From: Diacronema lutheri
Lineage: Eukaryota; Haptophyta; Pavlovophyceae; Pavlovales; Pavlovaceae
Direction: 5' to 3'
NCBI GenBank assembly: GCA_019448385.1
Contig: JAGTXO010000035.1
Span: forward strand, 310,001 to 374,000
DNA: 64,000 bases
The notes below the pieces were generated by a model. That model was not told the DNA's origin and did not search any database. It was given only the letters and a program-made list of their open reading frames with translations. Position numbers and translations under genes: made by a program. Below are positions 20,701 to 30,809 of this stretch, piece by piece. Position 1 is the first letter of the stretch. Every line of letters starts with the position of its first letter.

Positions 20701-23700
20701 GCGACGCGCGCTGCCGCCTCGTCGGTGGCACGCGCACGTCGCCCATCTCAATTTGAATCGTCACGTCGGCGGCGACGACAGCTCCGCACTGCGCAGCGGG
20801 CGCGAGCGCGGCATCGCCCTCGCGCCCGCGCGCCGGCGACGCGGCCGCCGCGCGCTTGGCCGAACCGTCGCCGCCTCGGCCGCCATTGCCCGCGCGCGTA
20901 CGCCGGCGCCAGCGCACCCACCACACGGCGTAGGCGACGCAGCAGAGGCCCAAGAGCGCGCCGAGCGCGATCATTGCGATCAGCGTCACGCGCTCCATCC
21001 CGCCGCCATCGAGCTGCGCGTCCTGCGCCGGCAGCGGCTCCGGTGCGCTGCCGGACTCGCAGGACGCGCGCCAGCCGCGCACGGCGTCGTCGAGCACATC
21101 GTTGAGCATCGGCACGGCGATGTCGGGCAGCGCGTAATCGAGCGCATCGTTGACGAGCGGCGTGAGCCCGTCGCCAACCTCCGCGAGCGCGCGCTCGATC
21201 GGCTCGAGCGAGAGCGACTCGCCGCCGTCGGTTGAAGCCGAGCCGACGGCGCTCAGCTCGGATGCGGACGGACGGAGCAAGCCGACGCTCGCGCTTGCGG
21301 CGGAGACGCGGAGGCCGCCGTCGGCGATCGATGCGCCGAGGCACGTCCAGCCCGTGCCGTCGAGCAGCGAGCCAATGCGCAGCGCGTGCAGCCGGCTCGA
21401 GTCGACGCGTGCATCGAGGGCGATGGCGCCGCTCAGCCGAGTGATCGCGAGCGCGAGGCGCAGCCCAATTTGGAAAGAGGCGGCGCGACCGTCGAGCGCG
21501 GCGCGCATGTGCGCGGACGGGCGGAGCGCCGCCTCTCGCTCGCCGCCGATCGCGATCGAGCTCTGCAGCGCCGTTGCCGACGCGCCGTCCGCGCCGTCCA
21601 ACCGCCGCGAGCCGCGCCGCGCCACGCCGCGCGCGGCAAGCCGCCGAGCGCGCCGGCCGTCGCCGCCGCCGCCGCCGCGAGCGGCGTCTCCATCGCTCGT
21701 GGGTACGAGCAGCTCGAGCTGCGCGAGCGTGTCGACATGGCTCAGCTGCGGGTCACGCACGCGCACGTGCGCGACGCCGAGTTTGTCGCCAAGGTCTGCG
21801 TGCGCGTCGAGCACGGTGCCTTTCACGCTCAGCTCGCCCACGACGGCTGACTGCATGCGGCTCAGCGCGCGCACGAGCGCGTTGGCACCACCGACGCCAA
21901 GCACGTCGTGCATCGCATAATTGAGCAAGCGGAGCGGTGGGTACGCTGCCCAGCGAATGAGGCCTTCCTTCGTCACAAACGGCGGAGGCGCGCACGCGCG
22001 CTCCACGTCGCCGTCGCCGCCCGTCGCGGACTCGCCGCTGCCGCTGCCATTGCCGCTGCCGCTGCCGTTGCCGTCGTCGCCGCCGCCGCCATCGCCATCG
22101 TCGTCGCCCGCGTTGGTCGTGCCGCCCCGCAGCACGGCACCGATCGCGCGGTCGAGCAGGCCGGCGCGTGCGTCGAGCGCGAGCACCGCCGCACCCGCCG
22201 CGGGCAGCAGCTGCGCGCCGTAGCCGTCGACGAGCGCGCGGAGCGCTTCGTCGAGCAGCTGCTGCGCGTGGCCCTCGCGCGCGCCTGCTGTCTCGTCGTG
22301 CGACGACGATGAGCTGCCGCCGCGCGCCGCTGCGCCGGACGGCGCAAGACTGAACGCGCGCAGCTCGTTGACGGTGCCTGACAACCGGAGCGCGGTCAGC
22401 TGCACGCGCAGAGGTAACGGCGGCTCCTGCCGCTCGCCGCCATCGTGAAGTTCGTCGTCGGTCGAGTTGTGCTCGCGCGCTGCGTCCGCGCTGGCGTTCT
22501 GGCGTGCGGAAGGCGGCGCGGGCGCGGAGCAGCCGAAGTCGAGCAGGTCGCCGAGGGTCCATCCCAGGCCCGCTCCAGCGCCCGAGTCCGTGCTGGCCTG
22601 GCCTCCGCCGCTCGCCTGCGACGCGCGCACGCCGTCCGCGCGCGTGCCGTTCGCACCGGAGTCGTCGGCGATCTGCACGAGCACGGTTGCGTCGAGCGCC
22701 GGCGCGCCAAGTGTGGCCGCTAGCCTGAGCGCGAGTTCAAACGGCGCGTCGTCCTCGCTCTCCACGCCCACGCTGGCGAGGAGCGCGCGCCTGCCGCTCG
22801 TGCCGTCGCGCACGCACGCGCGCGCCGGCTCCGCGCCCGCGCTGTCCGAGCTGCCGCCACTATGCGCGGCGGGCGGCCCGACGGCGATGAGCACGTCCAC
22901 CGACGCGCTCAACGCTGCAAGCGCGACCTCGACGCGCGCGCTCTGGTTCTGCGCGGGCACGGCCGAGAGCGCGAGCTGCTCGACGGAGTCGAGGCCGCGC
23001 AGCGCGTACGCGCGCACGCTCACGTTGAGTGTGCCCAAGCAGGCGGGGAGCTCAACGTTTGAGACGAGCGAAGAGGCGGGCAGCGCGCTCTCGAGCGCGC
23101 CGTCGCCGCCCGTGAGCGCGAGCGCCATCTCGTTCGCGAGCGCGGGCAACTCGGCGCCAAACCCGGCAAGAAAGTCCGCCGCGATGCCGACAAAGGGCGC
23201 GAGAGACAGCGCGCCCGGCACGGAGGGCGGAGGCGCACCGTCCGCGCCGCGCGCCGCGCCGGGCAGCGCACGCGCATCGCAGCGCGCGCCGTCCTCGAGC
23301 GCAGCGGTGACGTTACGCAGCGCGCCGTCGAGCAGCGCTCGCACCGGACCCATCACCGCCGCATCAAGCAGCCCGCGCAAAGATGGCTCGGCCGCGTCGA
23401 TGAGCGCGCCAAGCCACCGGTTAATCGCGGGCGCAATCGCGCGCCAGAGCGGCCGTCGGCGCATGCCGAGCGCGATGGCGCCGAGCCGCGTGAAGCTGGC
23501 GTGCGCCTCGAGCAGCCGGACGTGCGCCGAGTCGAGCGCTCCGAGCATGCACTCAACGCCCGTCGCCGAGAGCGCGTCGCCGAGCGTCAGGTTGCGCACT
23601 GCGCGCTCGCGCACGGGCAGGCGCACGAGCGCGCTCGCGCGCACGTCGCGCAGCGTGACGACGATCTCTCCGTCGTCAATCAATAGCCACTCCGTCGAGT

Positions 23701-25714
23701 CAGCGGCGAAGAGGCCGGCAAGCAGCGTGGACGCGAAGGCGGAGAGGCTCAGCTTGATCGTGATGGACAGCTGCTCCAAGCCGGCGCGCAAGACGAAGGC
23801 CGTCGCCTCGTCGGTTGCGTTGCCGCCAAGGACGGGCGCGTCGTCGCGCTCGGCAAGCTCGGAGCCCGACGCGGCCGCGGGCACCACGTCGAGCAGCGTG
23901 ACGGTGTCGAGGCCGGTGATCTCGAGCTCGGAGAGCCCAAACTCGAGCGTCGCGAGGTCGCCCAACGTCAAGTTGGTCCGGATGGGCGCGATATACCTCG
24001 GCATGACCTCGAGCGCGCCCGCCCCGCCGCTCAGCGCGCGCGCGAGCTTGCTCGGCTCGACGAGCGGCGCGCTGCCGTCGGCGCCGTGCGCGACGAGCGC
24101 GTTGAACGCTCGGCTTACTATCCGCACGCCATCGCTCGCGCCCCAGTCGACCGCGCCCGTGGGCGGCTCGGGCCACGGCGCCGCACGGATGCGGGAGCCG
24201 TCGGGCAAGCACGCCTCCGAGCCGCGCGCGGCTGCGAGCATGCTCGCAAGCTCCTCGCGCAGCAGCGCGCTCACAGGGCCGGCGATCGCGCCCTCGGCAG
24301 CCTGGAGCAGCACGCGCCCAAATTGCGCCGCGATCGCCTGCGACACCGCGCTCGCCGCGTCGACGAGCTGCGGCCAGAGGCCGACGGGCGAGCGGCCTGT
24401 GAGGCCGAGGGCGAGGCCGCCGACGCTCACGCGCACACGTACGAGCGCGAGGGCGTCGGCGTCGACGGACGCGAGGAGGCACGAGAGCGCGCGCGGCAGC
24501 GCATCGGCGGGCGCGGCGATCAGCTCGTTCGCGTCGACCGAGTCGAGCGCGCTTGGCAGCAGTGGAACTTGCGCGACCGCTGAGATCGTGATGGAGCTAC
24601 CCGTAACGGTTGCGGTGCCCGTCCCGCACAGCTGCTGCGCGTCGAGCTGCGCGATAAGGTCGGCGCTGAGCACGAGCCGGTCAAAGGCGAGCTCGAGCAC
24701 CAGCCCCGTCCGGTTCGCCGCAGCCACCGCCTCGGGATCGAGCGAGACGCCGTCCGCCGGCGGCGAGCCGGCCGGGCGCGCGAGCTGCATGCGCGAGATC
24801 GACTCGAGGCCACCAAGACTCGTGTTGCGCACGCGCATGAGAGCGCCGTCAGCGCCGGGCACGGCGATGTCGAGATGAGCGGCGACGCCGAGGCCGAGCT
24901 GCCCGTCCGCGCGTGCGCCGAGCGCGCCGGCGAGCGCGCGCATCGTCGCGGGCAGGTCCATCGCCGCTCGGTCAGCGAGCGCGGCGTTGAGGGCCGCCGC
25001 CGCATGGCCGAGGGCGACGTCACCCCACGCATAGGCGGTGGGGTCGGGCTCGGGTGGCGCGGGAGGCTCGAGGGGCGCGAGATAGGGCGCGAGCACCAAC
25101 GAGGCGGCGGCGAGCAGCTGCGGCGGATCGAAGCTCGCGAGCTGCCGCTCGCCGTACGCGCACAGCTCTGGCCCAATCATCGCCTGCAGCGCCGGCCGGA
25201 TCACGCCGGACAGGACGCCGAGAACGTTGGCGGAGAGGCCACCGGAGAAATTGAGCGAGGTCAGAACCACCGTCGGTGCGCACGTCGCCAGCACCACGTC
25301 GGTCGGCAGGCCACTTGCGCCGTCCGCGCGCGCCTGCACGACGAGCGCAAGGTCTGATCCGGCCGATTCGATCGCCACGTCGCCGCTCCCGTACGGCCAG
25401 CCCAACAGGGCCTGCGCGAAGGAATACTGGCCACTGCACACGACACCAACGCCGCTCAGGTGCACCGCCACGCCCACTGCGCTCGGCTGCAGCGCCGCGC
25501 TGCGCAGCGCGCCGACGCGCATCGACGTGCACTGCACGTTGGTCACAGCGCCGTCAAAGCCGTACGCGGAGAAGGGCACCTCGTCAAGCGCAAAGGAGGC
25601 ATTGTCCAAGTAGTTCTCCACCGTCCACGTCGGGTCGCATGCCTCGCCCGCCGCCGCCACGCCCACTGTGGCCAACGCCAAGATGAGAAGCGCGAGCGAC
25701 CGGCGGATGGCCAT
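17738..25714 (-). CDS. Giant secreted-repeat ectodomain / PqiA-like polytopic membrane protein
   Basis: This single 2658-codon exon starts with a clear signal peptide (RRSLALLILALATVGVAAAG). Residues about 25-1560 form a large extracytoplasmic region. A degenerate unit recurs at about 292, 590, 897 and 1315, each with the pattern L-x-G-L-(D/E)-(S/T)-(V/I)-x-x-(L/M)-x-L (SLGGLESISRMQL, EITGLDTVTLLDV, ALRGLDSVEQLAL, and QLSHVDTLAQLEL). A membrane anchor lies near 1575. PqiA-like blocks follow at about 1690-1870 (GKWSLVDVAILQVAMVAF) and 2250-2450 (FEISGLAGLLI; LLDLGFALL), with a last hydrophobic segment near 2530. A Gly-Ser run (about 1946-1974) and an Ala-Thr-Ser repeat (about 2081-2116) sit in the linker. 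Bacterial PqiA/LetA move lipids with MCE partners; a lipid role here is inference. Absence of introns in 8 kb is unusual for this window. Confidence 0.78.
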   Translation of the reverse strand: MAIRRSLALLILALATVGVAAAGEACDPTWTVENYLDNASFALDEVPFSAYGFDGAVTNVQCTSMRVGALRSAALQPSAVGVAVHLSGVGVVCSGQYSFAQALLGWPYGSGDVAIESAGSDLALVVQARADGASGLPTDVVLATCAPTVVLTSLNFSGGLSANVLGVLSGVIRPALQAMIGPELCAYGERQLASFDPPQLLAAASLVLAPYLAPLEPPAPPEPDPTAYAWGDVALGHAAAALNAALADRAAMDLPATMRALAGALGARADGQLGLGVAAHLDIAVPGADGALMRVRNTSLGGLESISRMQLARPAGSPPADGVSLDPEAVAAANRTGLVLELAFDRLVLSADLIAQLDAQQLCGTGTATVTGSSITISAVAQVPLLPSALDSVDANELIAAPADALPRALSCLLASVDADALALVRVRVSVGGLALGLTGRSPVGLWPQLVDAASAVSQAIAAQFGRVLLQAAEGAIAGPVSALLREELASMLAAARGSEACLPDGSRIRAAPWPEPPTGAVDWGASDGVRIVSRAFNALVAHGADGSAPLVEPSKLARALSGGAGALEVMPRYIAPIRTNLTLGDLATLEFGLSELEITGLDTVTLLDVVPAAASGSELAERDDAPVLGGNATDEATAFVLRAGLEQLSITIKLSLSAFASTLLAGLFAADSTEWLLIDDGEIVVTLRDVRASALVRLPVRERAVRNLTLGDALSATGVECMLGALDSAHVRLLEAHASFTRLGAIALGMRRRPLWRAIAPAINRWLGALIDAAEPSLRGLLDAAVMGPVRALLDGALRNVTAALEDGARCDARALPGAARGADGAPPPSVPGALSLAPFVGIAADFLAGFGAELPALANEMALALTGGDGALESALPASSLVSNVELPACLGTLNVSVRAYALRGLDSVEQLALSAVPAQNQSARVEVALAALSASVDVLIAVGPPAAHSGGSSDSAGAEPARACVRDGTSGRRALLASVGVESEDDAPFELALRLAATLGAPALDATVLVQIADDSGANGTRADGVRASQASGGGQASTDSGAGAGLGWTLGDLLDFGCSAPAPPSARQNASADAAREHNSTDDELHDGGERQEPPLPLRVQLTALRLSGTVNELRAFSLAPSGAAARGGSSSSSHDETAGAREGHAQQLLDEALRALVDGYGAQLLPAAGAAVLALDARAGLLDRAIGAVLRGGTTNAGDDDGDGGGGDDGNGSGSGNGSGSGESATGGDGDVERACAPPPFVTKEGLIRWAAYPPLRLLNYAMHDVLGVGGANALVRALSRMQSAVVGELSVKGTVLDAHADLGDKLGVAHVRVRDPQLSHVDTLAQLELLVPTSDGDAARGGGGGDGRRARRLAARGVARRGSRRLDGADGASATALQSSIAIGGEREAALRPSAHMRAALDGRAASFQIGLRLALAITRLSGAIALDARVDSSRLHALRIGSLLDGTGWTCLGASIADGGLRVSAASASVGLLRPSASELSAVGSASTDGGESLSLEPIERALAEVGDGLTPLVNDALDYALPDIAVPMLNDVLDDAVRGWRASCESGSAPEPLPAQDAQLDGGGMERVTLIAMIALGALLGLCCVAYAVWWVRWRRRTRAGNGGRGGDGSAKRAAAASPARGREGDAALAPAAQCGAVVAADVTIQIEMGDVRVPPTRRQRASRACARALATSLAADARPAVACAVTAGIFAVVGLFAWTNTQVNAELVLLVESPIGLQLSPPPLYQVSLGNILDDISRKGPTPVSVVVVLLSGVWPFVKQGGILACWLAPASVLPPAHRGAMLHALHAHGKWSLVDVAILQVAMVAFNLRLALPAEWLGGGSSLLTVSAYVLPAAGLYGLLFGTLASIILSHLVLAHHVADRDRARDAARALDDGGEGGAPDGAAKEESGVGGCAAAGGNAGGGTSAPLPARSASAADDRCGRSDGGAIDDEGARRRGGGSGGGSGGGSGGGSGGGSGGGSGGGSGGADASARGGASELAPPIAQLWAWLGLDAPLRLPRPGGSTGGTAAGAAATSTLTTRAATARAESALATTGDATDRSERPPPPPPPRNAQAAAATQAPTVAPAPRPFARATASSATASSATASSATASSATASSATASSATASSAAAMRSAPVDDGTQSAEASAAQRRAPPSPLLAPITLAAGYGSAPPSAPPSPPAPRCATAGVTAAAEADDLYVEQIGAAAGDWQPTRRRRRPRGLLARVRAQRARANAARASVDGADDGHAREPLFRSATVGSRAERLKLAIALVALPAALALGVWGSVIESFRFEISGLAGLLISASGEPGARSFSLLDLGFALLGATAPAGRAASELLVVEFVALHFAMPICLPPLLALLWAAPLSLRAQQHGFLGAHLLNAVCGIDILVLALAVGLSELERLGQFLLKGRCDELNRALELYALELLDGDARCFSVTARLERGYWALLAAAIVSLIATRLILRRCELALENRRARARAHLRHAECAPAASDGKWPDASDARAAAAPAAAEACGAAEPADEAVAGGAARAGGAAAHGSGAPPPPLGIGGLLATGTALALAQWAAWTATYADAQARARPRATERDASAAGTGAPAGADVFEQPPRVSSMRSVRWSDELPGGALHACASADLAAATTGARGATAPVAAGPSAGTTDDPSCSSAMATTRVAGAA
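19365..19470. repeat. 15-bp tandem repeat inside the PqiA-like gene
   Basis: About seven near-identical copies of GCGGAGCTGGCGGTT lie in frame, encoding repeats of Ala-Thr-Ala-Ser-Ser on the minus strand. They sit in the disordered linker between the two PqiA-like blocks. Confidence 0.85.
19791..19876. repeat. 12-bp tandem repeat encoding a Gly3-Ser linker
   Basis: About seven copies of CCACCGCCGCTC encode (Gly-Gly-Gly-Ser)n on the minus strand within the same linker. Confidence 0.85.
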
Positions 25715-25824
25715 CTCCGTCCCGCCGATTTTGGTGGAGGGAACCTGTATGAGTTAGGAACCACTTACCCCAATGGGGGTCCAATGGATGGTTTCCTCAT
25801 GACGGTTACACCATACTCTACAGC
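25715..25824. promoter_or_regulatory. 110-bp bidirectional promoter with two CCAAT boxes
   Basis: The gap between divergent starts at 25714 (minus) and 25825 (plus) is visibly AT-richer than its surroundings. It contains CCCCAATGGGGG (25768-25779) and CCAATGG (25781-25787), which match the NF-Y/CCAAT consensus and are near-symmetric, so they can serve both directions. Confidence 0.5.
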
Positions 25825-28800
25825 ATGGAGCAAGCCTCCACACTCGAGGAGGGGCCGGCCGACGACCCGGCGGGCGAGTCGCTGCTCGAGGCGTCGCGCC
25901 GACGGCTCGACGCGCTGCTCGCGGCAATGGCAACCGAGCGTCGGCGCATCGCCGCCCTCCTCCCCGTCGAAGGCGAGGACGCGCTCGTCTCGCGCGTCGA
26001 CGCGACGGCGCGCGCGGTCGCGGCGCTGAGCGCTGAGCTCTCACGCCTGCTCGGCGCGCGGCTGCTCGAGCTGCAGGAGGAAATGGAGGGCGCGCAGCTT
26101 GAGACATTCTTTTCGCAGCCCGCCGTCGCCGCCGAGCTCCATCCGCACCTCCGCGCCGAGCACGAGCCGCTCAATGCTCTCGTGCAGGCGCGGCTCCTTC
26201 CGCGCGTTTACTCGGCCTTCTCGCGCACGATGGACGCGTTTGTCGGCGCGCAGCGCGACTGGGAGGCATGCCAGCAAGCGGTGGTCGACGCGGCGCGCGG
26301 GCTCGCCAAAGAGCTCCACGTCCTCTCCGAGCAGCAGGCGCGCGACCTCGGCTTCGACTTTACGGAGGGCGCGCTCGACGCTGCCGTGCGCGCCGCGAAG
26401 AGCGGCCGACGCGCGCGCGTGCGCCACACGCCGGCTCAGCGCGTCTCCCACCCGCGCCACCCGCGCGCGCGCGTGCACCGCCGCCGCGCGCAGGCTGTCG
26501 CTTCGATCGGCGCGCCCGCGCTCTCGCCCGCCGCGTCATCGCCCGGCAGCCGCTCGCGCGACGTGCGCGCGGGCGGCCCGGTCGGCGGCTCGGCGGGCGT
26601 GGGCGCGGGCGCGGGCGTCGACGCGGAGCGGCGACTGGTCGCGCAGCAGCGGCGGAGCGAAGTGCACACGCGCGCGCTGAGTGAGCGCCTCAAATCGACG
26701 CACGCTGAGCTTGAGCGCGCGAACGCCGAGCGCGACGCATGCCGCGCCGACGCCGCCGCGGCGCGCGACGAGCTCGCGCGCGAGGCCGCGAGTGCGGCGC
26801 TCGCGGCGCAGCGCGGCGCGGCGGAAACGGCGCACTTACGCGCGCGCCTCGACGAGTTTATGGCCGCATCGTCGAGCGCGGTGCAGCGCACAGAGCACTT
26901 GTCCGCGGCGACAACCGCCGAGTTTGAAACGCGCATGCTTGCGCTCGAGGCGGCCGGGCGCGAGGCCGTGCGCAAGGCCGAGGCGCGGATGCGCGCGCGT
27001 GCGGCCGAGCTGCGCGAGCGCGTGGAGGGCGCGGATGCGCGCGTGGCTGCGGCGCTCGCGCTCGTCGACGCGGAGAAGGCGAACACGGACGCGGTGCGGC
27101 AGGAGGGCGTCGCGCGCGCGGCCAAGCAGGCTGTAGAGATCGGCAAGCTGCGCGACAAGGTGCGGCAGCAGGAGGCGGAGAGGCGGCGCAAGGAGGCCGA
27201 CCTTGACGCGGGAAGGCGCAACGCGTCCGAGCGCGAGGCGCGCGAGCGCGCCACTCTGCAGCGCGCCCTCGACCTCGAGACGGACCGCGCGGCGGACCTG
27301 ACAATTCATCTCGACGGCGTGCGCGCGCGCCTCGCCGAGCACGACGCAGACGCCGCTGAGCGGGCGGTGACCTTTTCCGTGCTCAACGCGCGCGTGGACG
27401 ACGCCGAGCGCTCGGCGAGCACGGCTGCGCTAGAGCTTGCGCACGCGCGCGCGCGCGAGGCCGTGCTCGTTGCGGCGCTGTCCGACGCTGACACGGAGAG
27501 CGCGTTCGAGCTCGAGCTCGCGCGCGGCGCGCTCTCGCGCGCCGAGGATGGTTGGCTGCGCGGCGCGACGGGCGTGCGTGCCGAGCTCGAGGCGGAGCTC
27601 GTCGCGTTGCGCACGGAGAAGGCCGACGCGAGCGAGCGCCTCGCCAACGAGCTCGACACGTTTCGCAGCATGGCGGCTTCTGAGCTCGAGGAGACACGCA
27701 GCCGGGCCGAGCACGTCGAGAGGGTGCGCTGCAGCGCTGCGCGCCATGGCGCGCGCGGCGCGTGCGAGATGCGCGCGTTGCATCGCCGTGCCTCTGGCGT
27801 GCGCGTGCAATTTCCACACACACGCACCCTCCCCCCTCCACCTCACGCGCGTCTTTTTCACCCCATCGCCACTGCGTGACGCAGGTCCTTGGGGCCGAGG
27901 TCGAGCGCGCGCGCCAGGCCGCGACGCGCAATGGCGAGCTTGCGCTGCAGCTGACCGCGCTGGTTGAAAAAAGGTGCGAGCCGACGGCCGTGGGCGCGGG
28001 GCCGGAGCTGACGCAGCCGCAGCTGCAGCTCCCGAGCGGTGCCGAACACGCCGGGGCCACCGCCGCCGGCAACGTGTCGGGTACTGCCGACCAGGAAGCG
28101 GCTGGGAAGGAGCTCGGGCTCGCCGAGAGCGATGGCGATGACGCGGCGAAGTTTGCACTGGGCGATGGGAGGGCTTCGGGGGCACTGGGCGCGCCGATGG
28201 GCGCGGGCGCGGGCGCGGGTGCGGAGCCTTCCCCATTCGAGCGCGACGATCTCGGTAAGGTCATCTTGCCGCACACGTGGACAGGGCTAGTCGCTCCGAG
28301 CAGCGCGGCGCTCATCTCGCGCGTCGAGCGCGCGATCAGACGGCGACACGCGCCCGCCGACCTCAACCGAATCGTGCACTTGCAGGCGATCGTGCGCGCA
28401 CAGGCAACAAAGCTCGCCGCGGTGCGCAACGCGTTGGTCGACGCGCTCGCCGAGCGGGGCGCGGCTGCGCGTGGTGCAGCCGACGCGCAGCTCAAGCTGC
28501 AGGCCGTCGCCTTCCACCTGCACAGGCGCGCGCGGCGCGGCGCGCGCCTGCCCGCGCGCGACCTTGCAGGACGCGGGGCGGGGTGCAGCGCCGGGCGAGC
28601 GGTGAGCGGCCGTGGCGGCCACACGGCCGCATCGGGCGGTCGTCACGTCATGCGGCGCGCTCGGCAGCCCCACTTGCGCGTCTGCCCACCGCCCTCTTCC
28701 CCATGGCACCCTCTCCGTTTACCCCTCGTATGTGTTCCCTTCCCCCGCCTTTGTAAAACCACGCTCCCCCCCCCCCAACCCCCCTCCCCCCCCCGCGCGC

Positions 28801-30193
28801 GCGCAGATTCCTCGGGCAAGGCTCCACGGCGCTCTCGCAGCGGCTTGGCTCGGCGCCGCCGGGCGTTGGCCGAGGCAACGCGCCGCCCACCGACCCTCGA
28901 AGCGCGGCAGACGCACGGCGCAACTCTTTTGGATGCGGAATTAGCGCCCGTCCCACCGTCGACCGCGTGGGCTCGCCGCCGAGGGCAGACGGCGACAGCT
29001 CAACGCTACGCTGCCTCACATGCGGGGCGCACGTGCCGCCGCCCGCCCTCGTCAACCTGCTGCACGACAGCTTCATCATCGAAGGCGCGCGAGGGCACGT
29101 CAGCGGGCCGCGCGCGCCATCGCTCGCAATGGCCACGCCGATCGGGCTCGACGGCCAGGACGCACGCGCCGCGCTTGCTGTGCGCGCCGGGGCGCGCGCG
29201 GCCGGGGCGCGCGCGGAAGCGGACGCGGACGATGCTTACGCGCGCGAGGGCGTGAGCGCGGGGCTTGGCGACTGGCCTCTGCTCGGGCTGACGCTCGACA
29301 AGGTCGTGTTTGCCGCGGGTGGAGGCGCGCATCCCTCGTCGCCGCCGCGGCACTCGGTGTACGCAGCGAATGTGGGCGGCGTCAGCCTTGCCGCGAGCGC
29401 CAGCGCGCCGCGCGTGAGCATGGAGCGCATACCTCCGCCGTTGGGGCGCGCAGGCGCAACACTGCGCGACACGCAGCGCGTACCGTCGCCGCTCGCTGCC
29501 GCCGCCGCCGAGCTTGCCGAGCACAAGCCGCCGCCCATCTTTGGACGACCTTCTTCGTCCGTTGGGCCGGCGCGCGTGCGCTCGGCTCTGGACGTCCGCG
29601 GCGCGCTCTACCGCGGCCTGGCGCCGCAAAGCGTCGACCTGCTCGAGCACTTTGACGAGCATCGGCGACCCGCGCTGCCGCACGCGTTGCCGCCGTCGCC
29701 GTGGATGGGCAAACGGCCGTCGACCACACCGCACGTGTCGCGCGATGCAGGCGCCTGCAAGGCGGCGGCGGGCGGCGGCGGCGCCAGCACGCCGGCGCGC
29801 GCCGCCGTCGACGCCAGCGTAGGCCGCTCGGCCGAGGTGCGCGCGCACGATTCGCTCGCAGCGAGGGTGACGTACCGGCGCACCTCAGCCGCGCGCGCGC
29901 GAGCGCCCACCCACCCGAGCCGCACGCCGCCACGAGCACCGCTCGGCCAAATGCGCACGCTGCCCCAACTACGAGACGCTGATGCCGACGACCTGGAGCA
30001 AAGCCCACTGGTCGCCATCGTGTATGACTCACTGGGTCGCAGCCAGAGCCTCAACCGCACGGAGTGGCAGCGCAGGGCCGGAGGCGGGGCTGCGCGAGAG
30101 GGCGCGGGCGGCTCAAGCTTGGCGGCTGGGTCGACATCTCGGCCCGTGCCGACAAGCGTACGAGGCGGAGAGGGCGAAGGGGAGATGCAGTAA
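25825..30193 (+). CDS. Long coiled-coil protein (3 exons)
   Basis: Exons are 25825-27723, 27885-28525 and 28807-30193. The first intron is GT-AG; the second fits best as a GC-AG intron (CACAG|GCGCGC) that joins HLHR to FLGQGSTALSQRLGS in phase, giving 1308 residues. Residues about 1-190 are helical. About 270-640 form a strong Ala/Glu/Arg-rich coiled coil. The third exon begins with a Cys pair motif (LRCLTCGAHVPP) and DSFIIEG and is otherwise low-complexity Ala/Pro/Ser sequence. No signal peptide, membrane segment or enzyme motif is seen. The C-x2-C near the end of a coiled coil recalls DUF4795/QRICH2-type ciliary proteins, but this is only a suggestion. An alternative second donor at 28583 also keeps phase. 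Confidence 0.75.
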
Positions 30194-30431
30194 AGAGAGG
30201 CGACGGCGGGGGCGGGGCTGGGGCTCGTAGCGGACGGGCACGCGCGCCGTGATCTCAAGCAATCGGGCAGCGTGCGTTGAGCCCAAGCTGCAAGCTGACG
30301 AACGTGTTTGCGTGCACGTTGGTCTTTGTGCATTCGCTCTCGCGAGAGCTGCGTGAGCGTAGCAGACGTGCGGCCCACGCACGCTCATCGCTGCCCGGAG
30401 CTCCGTCGTCTAGCGCACGGGCGCGGGGTAT

Positions 30432-30462
<31 letters not shown>

Positions 30463-30764
30463 GAGAGGGAGGGAGGGAGGGAGGACGAGATGAGAGTAAG
30501 GGCGTTCGTGGCGCGCAAAGAGGACCGGCTAAAGCTGGACACAAGCGCTTCGATCGTTTGGACACGCGCTTCGACCGTTTGGACACGCGTCTCCGCGGCG
30601 TCGAGGCGTCGCTCATCGGCGTTCAGGCGTCGCTCAGCGGCGTCGAGGCGACGCTGAACTTCCTGCATGGCCGGAACGCCCACACCACAACACTACTATC
30701 GGCGCTCTTTCCAGGACAGCGGATGGGACCAATGGGGGGGAGGGGGGGGGGGAGCGGGTCAATG
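30194..30764. other. Intergenic region with TATA box, G-run and a short heptad ORF
   Basis: This 571-bp gap separates the coiled-coil gene and the MYCBPAP stop. It holds TATAAA at 30429-30434, a G-run (about 30438-30462), and a short plus-strand ORF described separately. Confidence 0.5.
30429..30434 (+). promoter_or_regulatory. TATA box (TATAAA)
   Basis: An exact TATAAA in very GC-rich sequence lies about 130 bp upstream of the short coiled-coil ORF at 30558. It is directly followed by a 25-base G-run. It is a possible core promoter for that ORF. Confidence 0.35.
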
Positions 30765-30809
30765 TCAACCGCGGTCAGTGTCATGCGCATGCAGCACTCG
30801 ACCGACTGA
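30558..30809 (+). CDS. Possible small coiled-coil protein, 83 residues
   Basis: The frame encodes regular heptads (RFDRLDTRLRGVEASL, IGVQASLSGVEATLNFL) and then a Gly/Met-rich tail. The heptads extend upstream of the ATG (KRFDRLDT), so the true 5' end may be an unrecognised exon. A TATA box lies about 125 bp upstream. Its end overlaps the antisense 3' end of MYCBPAP by 45 bp. The opposite strand is also heptad-like, as expected of repetitive DNA, so the coding status is uncertain. Confidence 0.3.
   Translation: MDTRFDRLDTRLRGVEASLIGVQASLSGVEATLNFLHGRNAHTTTLLSALFPGQRMGPMGGRGGGSGSMSTAVSVMRMQHSTD

Noticed and set aside
22467-24878. 803-codon plus-strand ORF opposite the PqiA-like gene
   Set aside because: It is the mirror of a GC-rich, Ala/Leu-biased coding strand; its Ser/Ala/Arg composition shows no domain, and the minus frame has signal peptide, membrane helices and repeats.
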